Of a stretch of 64,000 nucleotides of DNA, positions 56,132-64,000 are shown piece after piece (the stretch's first letter is position 1; each line of letters opens with the position of its first letter). The notes beneath the pieces were generated by a model. That model ran no database searches and was not told the DNA's origin. It worked only from the letters and a program-made list of their open reading frames with translations. This DNA comes from Paraflavisolibacter caeni (GTDB lineage Bacteria > Bacteroidota > Bacteroidia > Chitinophagales > Chitinophagaceae): NCBI RefSeq assembly GCF_025628885.1, contig NZ_JAOTIF010000001.1:787751-851750 (forward strand). Direction: 5' to 3'. The translations under genes and the position numbers were made by a program.

Positions 56132-56982
56132 GATGTATTTTTTTCTGCCTGTCTGGTACGCTTGCCAGGCTGTTGATGATGATTGTTTTGATGAATAACT
56201 TGCACCAGCTTTGAATTGGCTGGTAAAAATCGATTAAGAACAGGGATGCATGCCCTGAACGCTGCTGTATACAGGTACTGGCTGCAAAAGTCCTTGATGT
56301 ATTGATAATGCGCTGTGTATTGATTAGGTTGCCCTCTTGGAGGTGCTGCCATGCCTAAGGCTTTTCTAAGTCCACTGTTTAATACAGGATATGCACCACC
56401 AAAATCTACATTACCTTCCCGAACATAATCAATATATCTGGCCAGGCGCTTTCCGGCCAATACCCATTCCAAAGTAGTCGTCGGTACAAATGATATATTG
56501 TCGGCTATGCTGCTCTTGAGTACTTCAATAGGCCCCTTGTAAGCGATTACCATTTCAGGTAGATCACTTAATGTCCGTAGTTGCACGCGCAGGAAAAAAC
56601 GCTCGAATCCATAACAATCTGCCGTTTCATTTTCAGGCTCCCAAATGTTGATTCCATTGGTGAAGCCTGGTGCTACAATCAGCTCATCTTGCTCTTTAAA
56701 GTGTTGATGTAGCTTATGGTGGTAATAATGTTGAACAAAGCCTGGGTGGTCAGTCCTTACGTCAATAGCTTGTGAAACAAAACCTTCTTCCGGCTGCTCG
56801 AAAGATGTATATATAAAGTCTGGGGGATTCAGGTCTGGGAAAAGTGTTGCCCACCGTTTAGGAAATCGGCTATTGTTAAGCCGGTAACTATTCGGTTGTT
56901 CTTTCTTGTTAAAATACATCAGGATTGTTTCCTCGGGCCAGTCAAATGGCAGGACATTAGTTTGCAGGTTTTGCTTACTCAT
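56122..56982 (-). CDS. Putative Argonaute N-terminal part (N, linker and possible PAZ/L2 region)
   Basis: A 286-aa protein directly upstream of the MID-PIWI gene, overlapping it by 10 bases. It begins TNVLPFDWPEE, and the middle has FFLRVQLRTLSDLPEMVIAY and later GAYPVLNSGLRKALGM, resembling linker/L2 parts of long pAgos. I see no TIR, SIR2 or nuclease domain, so it is not a typical APAZ effector. The last ~20 residues (QQPGKRTRQAEKNTSWN) look like out-of-frame translation, while the other frame looks natural there. So either a frameshift split one ~690-aa Argonaute, or it is a two-protein Argonaute like AfAgo-N/AfAgo. I start at the ATG at 56982. Confidence 0.55.
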   Translation of the reverse strand: MSKQNLQTNVLPFDWPEETILMYFNKKEQPNSYRLNNSRFPKRWATLFPDLNPPDFIYTSFEQPEEGFVSQAIDVRTDHPGFVQHYYHHKLHQHFKEQDELIVAPGFTNGINIWEPENETADCYGFERFFLRVQLRTLSDLPEMVIAYKGPIEVLKSSIADNISFVPTTTLEWVLAGKRLARYIDYVREGNVDFGGAYPVLNSGLRKALGMAAPPRGQPNQYTAHYQYIKDFCSQYLYTAAFRACIPVLNRFLPANSKLVQVIHQNNHHQQPGKRTRQAEKNTSWN

Positions 56983-57033
56983 AACAACAGTTATTAAATT
57001 TTGGCGGCGCAATGTAATGTTTTATAACACCAT

Positions 57034-57053
57034 ACGATATGATTTAATATCGT
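57034..57053. promoter_or_regulatory. Inverted repeat upstream of the Argonaute genes
   Basis: ACGATAT (57034-57040) and ATATCGT (57047-57053) form a perfect 7-bp dyad with a 6-bp spacer, 52 bp before the Argonaute start. It could be an operator. Confidence 0.4.
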
Positions 57054-57194
57054 TTTAAAATAATAAATAAAAAGACAAAAACCTCTTATGATCAACACCT
57101 TTACTGGGCAAACATGCGGGATTATAATCTGGTAGTATAACAACATAGTATATCCGAAATATTATATCAGGACAAGAAAAAAACACATAGACTA

Positions 57195-57225
57195 TTTGTA
57201 TTCTAAAAAACTTGCCTCACTTTTG
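57195..57225 (+). promoter_or_regulatory. Bacteroidota-type promoter
   Basis: TTTG (57195-57198) and CACTTTTG (57218-57225) are separated by 19 bp, the spacing of the -33/-7 consensus TTTG/TAnnTTTG, with one mismatch. It ends 20 bp before the ATG at 57246. Confidence 0.6.
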
Positions 57226-57245
57226 CACGCCAAAAAACCAACGTT

Positions 57246-58052
57246 ATGAGAAAATATGTATTGACACTCTGCCTGCTATTTACTTTATCTTATGCTTTCG
57301 CACAGAAGGATTTACTAAAAGGAATTCATCAGTTCACCCAGTCAACTGAATTAAAAGAAGCTGATCCCCTTGGGAATGAAAAAAAGGACAAGGATGCAAA
57401 TGTTATAAAGAAAACGGTTGAAAGAGGCTGGGAGTTCACGATTGACAGGATTACGAAAGATGGTGATTATGTGATAAGCTTTTTGGAGTGGAGATCCAAT
57501 GACACACTCAATAAGGAATATGTTGTTGAAAATGAGCGATCAAAATATTTTATCTTACCAAAAGCAGAATATGAATTAAGTGCACAGAAGTGGGAAAAGA
57601 AAGGTGGGTTTACTGTGGGTGCAGCAACAACCCTGGTGAAAATAAGACCTGGTAGTGGTGATGACTTAAAAAAGGGCGGCTACCGTGTACCATTCGATTT
57701 TGATAATGATTTTAATCTGGGATTATTGTTTGGTTGGAAACATCAACAAACCTTCGAACCAAATGAAATAGCACATAACTTCCTGGCCGGCTTTGGTATA
57801 ACCTCTATCGGTGTAGATAGTACAACGACGCAAGGATATGTAAAAGTAAAATCAAACCAGTCCGCATTGACTTTATCTCTTGGTTATCTTTTCGAGTACA
57901 ATAAATTTCAAATTGGTGCATTTGCTGGTTACGACCTGGTAGCAGGAGAAGTGGGAAGACAATGGATTTACAGGAATAGACCTTGGATTGGCATCAATTT
58001 AGGCTTTTCTATTTTCAAGGCACAAGGAACCAAAGAGAAACAGGATAATTAA
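57246..58052 (+). CDS. Secreted outer-membrane beta-barrel-like protein
   Basis: A 268-aa protein with a clear signal peptide (cut after SYAFA). The C-terminal ~150 residues alternate in barrel fashion (FNLGLLFGWKH, HNFLAGFGITSIGV, ALTLSLGYLFEYNKFQIGAFAGYDLV). The last strand FSIFKA is followed by a short polar tail, so barrel insertion is less certain. The N-terminal half is charged. No family is recognised. It is divergent from the Argonaute genes, and a strong terminator follows. Confidence 0.7.
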   Translation: MRKYVLTLCLLFTLSYAFAQKDLLKGIHQFTQSTELKEADPLGNEKKDKDANVIKKTVERGWEFTIDRITKDGDYVISFLEWRSNDTLNKEYVVENERSKYFILPKAEYELSAQKWEKKGGFTVGAATTLVKIRPGSGDDLKKGGYRVPFDFDNDFNLGLLFGWKHQQTFEPNEIAHNFLAGFGITSIGVDSTTTQGYVKVKSNQSALTLSLGYLFEYNKFQIGAFAGYDLVAGEVGRQWIYRNRPWIGINLGFSIFKAQGTKEKQDN

Positions 58053-58071
58053 TCTGGTAAAGACATTTTCT

Positions 58072-58110
58072 AAAGAAGCCGTATCAAAACTATGATACGG
58101 CTTCTTTTTT
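58072..58110. terminator. Strong terminator between convergent genes
   Basis: A 15-bp perfect stem (58072-58086 with 58093-58107), 6-nt loop and T run; A residues on the other side allow bidirectional use. Confidence 0.9.
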
Positions 58111-58130
58111 ATGGTAGGAATAGCCGATAT

Positions 58131-58164
58131 CCCAAATCCTCATATCCTCATTTCCTCACCTCCC
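58131..58164. repeat. TCCTCA repeat holding the stop codon of the DUF3987 gene
   Basis: Imperfect units ATCCTCA/TTCCTCA in tandem. The TGA stop of the minus-strand gene (58156-58158) lies inside. A related block is found inside a coding region at 60576-60621. Confidence 0.65.
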
Positions 58165-59973
58165 CAAAATGTCCATTTTCTCGACAACTAAGTTCTGGTA
58201 CTTGTCACGCCCATTATGCTGAAGCATACCCATTTTACAGAATTCAGCAATGTGGCGCTGCGCAGTTTTATCAGGTATACCTAACTTGATGGCTGCCTCC
58301 AGGTATACTTTTCTACCAAAGTTTTTAGGCAGAGATACAAAGAACCGTTCTTTCAGGTCTTTACGTTGTGGCAATTGTTCTTCTTCAGGAAGTTCAGAGA
58401 AAACTTTGGATGCATGTTTCACAAGCGTTTTGACGATATCCTTTGTGATTTGAAAATCCCTGTCCTCACAAAGCAGCTGCCTGGCAATAGTGCCATGCTC
58501 CATAATACGCAAAGCCGAAAAGATCATACTGGTACGAAAAGCAATCAAACCTAATCGCCGCACCGTCGCCAGGTAATCAACACCCTTCAAACTGATATAG
58601 GTCACTTGTATTTGAGAAAAGAATTGATTGAATTGAGCCTGCTGCTCCTCTGTAAGCTGGAACTCTATAGGCTCTTGCTGCTCTTCCAGTTGCTTGTAAA
58701 ATTGAAAGAACTCCTGCCCAAGCTTGCCAAAATAAGCATCCAGGCTGTTATCTGAAGAATAAGAGAATACATTCTTCCATACCGGCTGTACACTCATGTA
58801 GTAGAACATAAAACGGCTGAACAGCCCGTTCTCTGCACTTGGAATTAAAGTGGATACTTGTTTAGGTGTTCCGGTTAAAATAGTAGAGATACAAGGGCTG
58901 TCTATATCTACATACTCCCTGTCTGTACGCCGGTAATAGGAAATGGTCTCATGATGAAATGCTTTCCGGAAACCATCACTGTAATTTCCATAGTCACTCT
59001 TGAAAGCCTGCGCCAGGGTATCTCCCTCCGTTTCAAAGATCATTCCCCTGCCTTCATTTTCATGCAACAATTGAAACACACCAGTAGTACTGTTATTTGC
59101 CGGTATCAACAGCATCTTTTCAGCCGGCTTACCGGGCTTTTCTACACTACTATCTTTTTCATTCTGGTTGAACTCGGCCAATAACAGGTTATATTCCTTT
59201 TTCAACAAACGGGCCTGTTCCCTCAGGTGCTTGTGAATCGGCAACACCAACTGCTTGCAATGCACCAGGCGGCCTTTACCTGCTGATGCTCTCGCGGTAA
59301 TAAAAAGGAATAAGTTGGAAAACACCTGCTTGCCATCATAGATACCATAAATTTTAGGCAGGCAGGAACTCAGGGCCACCAGCGATCCCAAAAGTAAAAT
59401 ATCCCGCTCTTCATTCGAGGTGGCCAGCGCAACTGCCTTCTTTAAAAAATGGGGGACCTCTTCATAAATCCCTGCAGGCAGGGTAGGAGGCCCTTGCTCA
59501 AGTTCTTCTGCTGGCCCGGGCTCCGGTTGCAACTCCTGCTGCACCTGCTCTTGCTCTACCTTATCCTGCATTGCCTGATCCTCAGAGCCTGTGCGTTGAT
59601 ACTCCACTTTAGGGGTTGGGGGTGTGGCTGTGGCTATCCCCGCCTGTTGGGCATAATAGAAAAAGGTTTTAAGCGTAATACCGCTGCCTTTAGCCTTCAG
59701 GCATTGGTCATACTGCTTGTCACATTCCCCTTTTTCATACCGGGGATAAAAACAACTGACCCTGTGAAAATATTCCCTGCCAGCTGCGCCAAAAGCACTG
59801 GCCAGCCCAAAGCCTATATTACGCCAGTGGGTGTAAGAAGCTGTAATATCCACCCTTGCTGCTTCTATGCTGCTGATGACAAGTTCTACCTCAGAGGCAT
59901 CAGTCTGGTAAACCGGTTGATGACTATCCTCCTTCTTTATCCAATCCTGTGGATCAAATTCTTTTCTTTCCAT
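58156..59973 (-). CDS. DUF3987 protein with PriCT_2-type N-terminus
   Basis: A 605-aa protein typical of Bacteroidota integrative elements. The N-terminal ~120 residues resemble the primase C-terminal domain 2 (SYTHWRNIGFGLASAFG, then CLKAKGSGITLKTFFYYA). The rest is DUF3987, a helicase-like ATPase: ARASAGKGRLVH is a Walker A-like loop (GKG rather than GKS/T), and later blocks include LIPANNSTTGVFQLLHENEG and FETEGDTLAQAFK. It probably helps replicate the excised element. Its start overlaps the stop of the BT4734-like gene (TAATG). Confidence 0.85.
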   Translation of the reverse strand: MERKEFDPQDWIKKEDSHQPVYQTDASEVELVISSIEAARVDITASYTHWRNIGFGLASAFGAAGREYFHRVSCFYPRYEKGECDKQYDQCLKAKGSGITLKTFFYYAQQAGIATATPPTPKVEYQRTGSEDQAMQDKVEQEQVQQELQPEPGPAEELEQGPPTLPAGIYEEVPHFLKKAVALATSNEERDILLLGSLVALSSCLPKIYGIYDGKQVFSNLFLFITARASAGKGRLVHCKQLVLPIHKHLREQARLLKKEYNLLLAEFNQNEKDSSVEKPGKPAEKMLLIPANNSTTGVFQLLHENEGRGMIFETEGDTLAQAFKSDYGNYSDGFRKAFHHETISYYRRTDREYVDIDSPCISTILTGTPKQVSTLIPSAENGLFSRFMFYYMSVQPVWKNVFSYSSDNSLDAYFGKLGQEFFQFYKQLEEQQEPIEFQLTEEQQAQFNQFFSQIQVTYISLKGVDYLATVRRLGLIAFRTSMIFSALRIMEHGTIARQLLCEDRDFQITKDIVKTLVKHASKVFSELPEEEQLPQRKDLKERFFVSLPKNFGRKVYLEAAIKLGIPDKTAQRHIAEFCKMGMLQHNGRDKYQNLVVEKMDILGR

Positions 59974-61007
59974 TAATGTAAATATTTAGGATTGATATAA
60001 GCATTAGGATCATAAGGCAGGAAACACGCCCTGGCCACATCCTTGCCTGACGGATCCATCTTTAGCCCGTACGTTTTAAAAAGGTAAGCACCAATGCTTT
60101 GGGCCCACTCCTGGTGTGATGTTTTATTAGTATTGATGGGAATGATCCACTTGAGCCCATCGCCGGAAGGAGAGACAAACAGCATTTCTGTTACAAAGTA
60201 CGGATCCTTCAACAGCAGTCGCTTCAATCCTTCAACATCTGGCACATGATCGAAGTCTACAGTGAAAAGCCCCGAATGTATGACCAATGCATTATTTTCC
60301 CGGCTGGAGAAAATGCCGGAAAAAGTAACATAATCAAAATTCTTCTCTTTAAACTTACGGGCTTTCTCTTTATCTGTGATGGCCCTTAGTTTTTGGGTGA
60401 CATTTTCAAACTGGGTACTGGTAATGACCTTATAAATATCCACAAGGCTGCCATATCCAAGAGGCACGGTATTTTGGATGGGCTTCCTGAAATAGCTGAA
60501 TTGAGGAGATCTGACTTTATATACTTTTCTGCTTTTCATGTCAGTGGGATTTTGCGGATGATGACAAAAATGGGTCAATGAGGAAATGGGGATTTGAGGA
60601 TTCTGAGGAAGTTGAGGATGTTGAAGCTTTTGACCATTGGCTTTTTTAGTTTGGCGCTCTACCTGTTTTTTGCCAATGCCCAGCTCCATATCCTCGTCGA
60701 TCCTTTCCAGCAAAGCTGCTCCTTTTAGTTGGTAGTGCTGTGCGGCAAAAGCAAATACATTGCCTGCAAAACTTTGAACGGCTGTATCATAATGCATCGC
60801 CATATCCTTCCTGAGATACACCATCAGCGTATGTTCATCCCCGTTGAAAGGGTTTTTAGCCGGCTTGCATTTCTTGCCTTTTAAAACAAGAACCGTTTCA
60901 TCCTTGGGATAATAATGATGCAGTATATGGGCATACACCTTCATGCCATAATACGTAAGATCGAGAATGTCTTTCCTGGTGATGATGATGTCTTTATTTT
61001 GTTCCAT
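59973..61007 (-). CDS. BT4734/BF3469-family (VirE N-terminal-like) mobile-element protein
   Basis: A 344-aa protein found beside DUF3987 in Bacteroidota elements. The second half carries the BT4734/VirE_N core, a degenerate primase-like fold: VTFSGIFSSRENNALVIHSGLFTVDFDHV, SPSGDGLKWIIPI and DVARACFLPYDP. Residues 130-155 (PQLPQNPQIPISSLTHFC) are encoded by a short TCCTCA repeat that inserted without breaking the frame, a likely variable linker. It overlaps both neighbours, so it belongs to a tight three-gene operon. Confidence 0.8.
   Translation of the reverse strand: MEQNKDIIITRKDILDLTYYGMKVYAHILHHYYPKDETVLVLKGKKCKPAKNPFNGDEHTLMVYLRKDMAMHYDTAVQSFAGNVFAFAAQHYQLKGAALLERIDEDMELGIGKKQVERQTKKANGQKLQHPQLPQNPQIPISSLTHFCHHPQNPTDMKSRKVYKVRSPQFSYFRKPIQNTVPLGYGSLVDIYKVITSTQFENVTQKLRAITDKEKARKFKEKNFDYVTFSGIFSSRENNALVIHSGLFTVDFDHVPDVEGLKRLLLKDPYFVTEMLFVSPSGDGLKWIIPINTNKTSHQEWAQSIGAYLFKTYGLKMDPSGKDVARACFLPYDPNAYINPKYLH
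60576..60621. repeat. TCCTCA-type repeat inside a coding sequence
   Basis: Imperfect GAGGA(A/T) units resembling 58131-58164 in reverse. It lies in frame in the BT4734-like gene and encodes a Pro/Gln-rich linker. Confidence 0.6.
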
Positions 61008-61491
61008 GAGTATCGGGTTTTGAGGTTACATAACTTTGTTCCAATAGGGCTTCTACATCGCTGACCTTGTAGTAGAGTTTGTGCTCGATATGGGTGAAAG
61101 GCAGACTGCCGTTGTCGCGCAACGTTTGTAATTTTCTTTTGCTGATATGCAGTGCCTGCATCACATCCTGGCTGTCGATCCATTGTTCATTCAGCTTGTC
61201 TGCGTTTGATTTTTCCAGTAAAAAAGAAGTGACCACTTGTTTCAGTTCATCCTTGGTAAAATTGCGTTTGCGCAGCAGCCAGGTATCCAGCTCCGTTCTT
61301 CGGAAGAAGATCATCTTCCCATTGGGTTTATAATGAGGAATGCCCCCCTGGCTGACAAGCCTGTACATATGAGCGTTGGGAAAGTTGCAGTACAGGCAGG
61401 CTTCACTGAAAGTCATGACCTCTTTCAGGTAAATACTTTGGTTCTTGATGAGACCTACGATTTCATCAAGTCGTTTGAAAATTTCGTCCAT
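60994..61491 (-). CDS. Double helix-turn-helix (excisionase-like) protein
   Basis: A 165-aa protein with two HTH_17/excisionase-type domains. The first is about residues 20-70 (TFSEACLYCNFPNAHMYRLVSQGGIPHYK...FFRRTELDTWL), the second about 105-155 (DSQDVMQALHISKRKLQTLRDNGSLPF...YYKVSDVEALL). It probably binds DNA for excision or to control the following genes. I start at the ATG at 61491; an upstream start would add 28 unusual residues. It overlaps the BT4734-like gene by 14 bases. Confidence 0.8.
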   Translation of the reverse strand: MDEIFKRLDEIVGLIKNQSIYLKEVMTFSEACLYCNFPNAHMYRLVSQGGIPHYKPNGKMIFFRRTELDTWLLRKRNFTKDELKQVVTSFLLEKSNADKLNEQWIDSQDVMQALHISKRKLQTLRDNGSLPFTHIEHKLYYKVSDVEALLEQSYVTSKPDTHGTK

Positions 61492-61692
61492 TTTAATAAC
61501 GAAGATTATTGTGATAAAATGGACTTCAGCGCTAAAGTCAACTCCTGTTTCCGGAGTCAGTGTGAAATTGTGCAAAAGAATTCAAACTGCTAAAATCCGG
61601 ATTTTCTATTTTTCGCATGTTGCTGAACGTCAGTTTCTTATAAGCTTCCCTGGTATTTTGCTCTGGTACGAACTATGGGAAAATCCGGACTT

Positions 61693-62736
61693 TCATAACT
61701 TGTCTATAAGGGAAATCCAGAGATTATTTTGATTATTTTCCAGGAAACGGCTCAATGCTCCCTTCTTGCTAAGGGTTCTGAATTGCTTATCAATATGGAT
61801 ATTGTACCTGCGATTGAAAAATTTCAGCACATCCTTTGCCGTAAGCGTATATCTACGCCCATTTATAAAGTAATACTTTTGAAAATATCCCTTTTGAAAA
61901 GCAACAAGGTAGATTGCCGCCATTCTTAAATAATTACCCATGGGCTTTCGTTGAAACTCGTAATCATGGTCAATAAGATGGTGTTCAAACAACACACGCT
62001 CCAGCCGCGCAAATCTTTCTTGATTAGCAACGATCTTTTCATAGGACAACACACCCGGTACAGGTGGTCTCACATCATACATCCTGGGTTGGAACACTTT
62101 TTCAGTTGACGGAACATAGGTGGTCTGCACAGGATGGATAGATGTTGAACACACCTTTACAATGAATGACCGCTCAGGTGCCGTTTCTCCAAAATAGTGC
62201 TGGTGGATATCCTCCTCACAAAATACTTCCATGTCGATATAAGGCGCATACCTTTCTTGCAATTCCAGGTAAAGGCGGATCAACTGGAATTTCATCAGCT
62301 GGAGGATATAGGTCGCATCAGCTGTGTCACACTCAGTGGTATGGCGAAAATAACTGGGCGGTAAAATGATGTCACTCTTATATCCTTTGCTATTGATAAT
62401 AAAAGCCGTTCTCCTTAAATGTTGATCAACATTTTTGAGAACTTTAGTAGCAAGGAAGGTCCTCTCATCCTCACTGTTAGCAGCACCCATCTCTCGGTCG
62501 AAATCGCTAAGTATGCTTCTAAATTCATGCTCAATAATAGCCGCATAATATTGTCTCTTCGGCCCAACCGGCTTCAGGAAATTCATATCGAATATCGGCC
62601 GCACATGGAACGTTTCCAAAGTCAATTCATGCAGCAGGTGCTGGTATTTCACCGCTGAATTGGAGTCTTTCGTCCAGGGATTAAGAACACCATAAAGTAT
62701 CTGGTCATACAATTTTAAAACATAATACAGTCTCAT
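61693..62736 (-). CDS. RteC-domain protein of an integrative element
   Basis: A 347-aa protein resembling RteC, the regulator that switches on excision of Bacteroides conjugative transposons. The C-terminal half has the two RteC helical segments, including YLRMAAIYLVAFQKGYFQKYYF and LTAKDVLKFFNRRYNIHID. The ATG at 62736 is chosen; a TTG at 62790 extends it by 18 residues. With the HTH, BT4734 and DUF3987 genes downstream it forms the regulatory and replication module of a mobile element. No integrase is visible. Confidence 0.75.
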   Translation of the reverse strand: MRLYYVLKLYDQILYGVLNPWTKDSNSAVKYQHLLHELTLETFHVRPIFDMNFLKPVGPKRQYYAAIIEHEFRSILSDFDREMGAANSEDERTFLATKVLKNVDQHLRRTAFIINSKGYKSDIILPPSYFRHTTECDTADATYILQLMKFQLIRLYLELQERYAPYIDMEVFCEEDIHQHYFGETAPERSFIVKVCSTSIHPVQTTYVPSTEKVFQPRMYDVRPPVPGVLSYEKIVANQERFARLERVLFEHHLIDHDYEFQRKPMGNYLRMAAIYLVAFQKGYFQKYYFINGRRYTLTAKDVLKFFNRRYNIHIDKQFRTLSKKGALSRFLENNQNNLWISLIDKL

Positions 62737-62864
62737 AGAGCAAAGCCTTATCTCAGGATAATTAGTTAGTCTTAGTTTGATTAATTGCAATAATACCTGA
62801 TCATATAAAATATCATTATGATTTCAATAACAAACCCAGGTCCGGACATATGATAAACCATCAG

Positions 62865-62872
62865 TATATTTG
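62865..62872 (+). promoter_or_regulatory. -7 promoter box of the lipoprotein gene
   Basis: TATATTTG matches TAnnTTTG exactly, 21 bp before the ATG at 62894. No clear -33 element is seen. Confidence 0.45.
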
Positions 62873-62893
62873 CCGCCAAAAATTCGCTACCTA

Positions 62894-64000
62894 ATGAAAC
62901 AACCAATTGATTTTCTTGTACTTATATGTACATTCCTGATTGTGTCCTGCCAGAAATCTGGCAATTCTAATGAAACACCCCCTCAATTAAATACCAGTAC
63001 CACCAGTATAACCTTAAACGGTAATTCGACAGCTATTGATTCTTTTACTGTCAATTACAGTGGTAAATGGACCTTATCAATAAATCCAACTACCGCTACC
63101 TGGTTAAAAACCAGTAGTACCAACGGAGTTGGCAATACAAAGGTGTATGTTACGATACAAGAGAGTAATACCACTGGCACAAACAGGACAGCCACTATAG
63201 TAGTGAAGCCGGATGAGAATGCAGCACAAGCAGTGAACATTTCCATCACTCAGAATCAATATGAATTTACACCATGGCGCAACGTTTATGGTGGAACGGA
63301 GAGCGATGAATTTACTGCAGCAATTCCTACCCCGGACAAAGGTTATATTGCTGTAGGTTCCACTTTGAGCAACAATGGTGATGTCAGTGCGAACCATGGC
63401 AAAAAAGATGTGTGGGTGGTTAAGGTGGACGCAGAAGGAAAAAAGCAATGGCAAAAAACATATGGCGGTTCCGCAGATGAAAATGGCAATGCAATCATTG
63501 CGACACCGGATGGTGGCTATATTATTGTTGGAAGGACTGCCAGCAGTGATGGCGATGTAACCAGCAAGCATGGGGGCGAAGATGTTTGGCTGGTAAAAAT
63601 TGATGCAAATGGGAACAAGGTCTGGCAGAAAACTTATGGAGGTTCAAGTTATGAACAGGCTTTTTCCATTATTGCAGCTTCAGATGGTGGCTACTTGGTG
63701 GCAGCGGTAACGGCAAGCACTGATGGTGATGTGAGTGGGCAACATGTGACACCGGGCTTAACTGGTGCTGGTGATGCATGGTTATTTAAAATTGATGACA
63801 CTGGAAATCTACTATGGCAAAAAGCATATGGCGGTACTAATTCAGAAATGGCCATATCTGTTACTAAAAGTGCTGATGGAGGGTATGTAGCTATAGGATA
63901 CAGTAATGCTTACAGTGCAGACGGAGATGTTATGCCAACGCATGGATCGTTAGACTTTTGGGCTTTCAAAATTGATAAAAGCGGCAGTTTACAGTGGCAG
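62894..64000 (+). CDS. Secreted lipoprotein with BACON-like domain and propeller-like repeats (partial)
   Basis: The frame is open to the window edge (369 codons). The N-terminus is a lipoprotein signal (hydrophobic core then IVSC, with Cys as position 1). The next ~100 residues resemble a BACON/Ig-like domain (WTLSINPTTATWLKTSS...NISITQNQ). Then a repeat of about 55 residues begins, with the motif YGGS..D..NAI..TPDGGYI.VG.T.S.DGDVS..HGG.D.W.VKID..G...WQK, seen four times, as in beta-propeller surface proteins of Bacteroidota. It may bind carbohydrate or host surfaces. The C-terminus is cut by the window. Confidence 0.8.
   Translation, partial: MKQPIDFLVLICTFLIVSCQKSGNSNETPPQLNTSTTSITLNGNSTAIDSFTVNYSGKWTLSINPTTATWLKTSSTNGVGNTKVYVTIQESNTTGTNRTATIVVKPDENAAQAVNISITQNQYEFTPWRNVYGGTESDEFTAAIPTPDKGYIAVGSTLSNNGDVSANHGKKDVWVVKVDAEGKKQWQKTYGGSADENGNAIIATPDGGYIIVGRTASSDGDVTSKHGGEDVWLVKIDANGNKVWQKTYGGSSYEQAFSIIAASDGGYLVAAVTASTDGDVSGQHVTPGLTGAGDAWLFKIDDTGNLLWQKAYGGTNSEMAISVTKSADGGYVAIGYSNAYSADGDVMPTHGSLDFWAFKIDKSGSLQWQ

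Noticed and set aside
56122-56982. A short-pAgo effector such as TIR-APAZ or SIR2-APAZ
   Set aside because: No TIR, SIR2 or nuclease motif is visible in the upstream gene.

Overview
The window looks like chromosomal DNA from a Bacteroidota bacterium, most likely a Chitinophagaceae/Sphingobacteriia-type organism. The grounds are promoter-like TAnnTTTG boxes, lipoprotein and outer-membrane families typical of the phylum (TamA-like lipoprotein, GLPGLI, AsmA, BACON-type lipoprotein), a GTP-dependent PEP carboxykinase, and RteC/BT4734/DUF3987 mobile-element genes. The assignment is inference; no 16S gene is present.

Layout. 1-4.1 kb: two genes of a Wadjet (JetABCD/MksBEFG) plasmid-defence operon, jetB and jetC; jetA would lie off the left edge and no jetD follows jetC. 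4.1-21.9 kb: backbone housekeeping genes, namely a TamA-like outer-membrane protein, a TrmH-type rRNA methyltransferase, an ABC exporter pair, an S1/P1-type hydrolase, a flavoprotein, an HD hydrolase, a two-gene threonine/serine exporter, a YidE-type transporter, pckG, a phosphate-selective porin, a DnaA-box cluster and dnaA. 22.0-22.25 kb: tRNA-Ser(GCT) and tRNA-Pro(TGG).

22.25-43.27 kb: a 21-kb genomic island inserted at the 3' end of tRNA-Pro. The last 49 bp of the insertion target (anticodon loop to just past CCA) recur exactly at 43217-43265. The island is a defence cluster: a caspase-like protease plus a three-helix membrane protein, a type I restriction-modification operon (hsdR-FRG-hsdM-hsdS) with a small ORF and an AbiV-like gene, a PD-(D/E)XK-like nuclease, a GIY-YIG nuclease, and two decaying genes (Schlafen/AlbA_2 ATPase; uracil-DNA glycosylase) with premature stops. 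Its right part carries metabolic genes (acetolactate decarboxylase, P1 peptidase, AraC/flavoprotein/SDR).

43.27-51.64 kb: probably a second, older insertion in tandem. It starts with an integrase relic beside the 49-bp repeat and ends at a degenerate third copy of the tRNA-Pro end near 51.62 kb. It carries a PNGase F-like enzyme, a CinA-like protein and an alpha-galactosidase, with two copies of the palindrome CAAACGTTTG. It also holds a 184-bp mosaic copy of two segments from the first island, joined in the order expected of the junction of a circle or tandem duplication of 38296-40458.

51.8-64 kb: an AsmA-family protein; a prokaryotic Argonaute encoded in two overlapping reading frames (N-terminal part and MID-PIWI part, catalytic residues apparently missing); a small outer-membrane protein; then a DUF3987 / BT4734-type / double-HTH / RteC module typical of Bacteroidota integrative elements; and the start of a secreted lipoprotein with propeller-like repeats.

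Best candidates for a second look: the split or frameshifted Argonaute, the caspase/three-helix membrane pair, the tandem tRNA-Pro islands with the circle-junction-like mosaic, and the dispersed short repeats that sit on or directly after stop codons of four genes.
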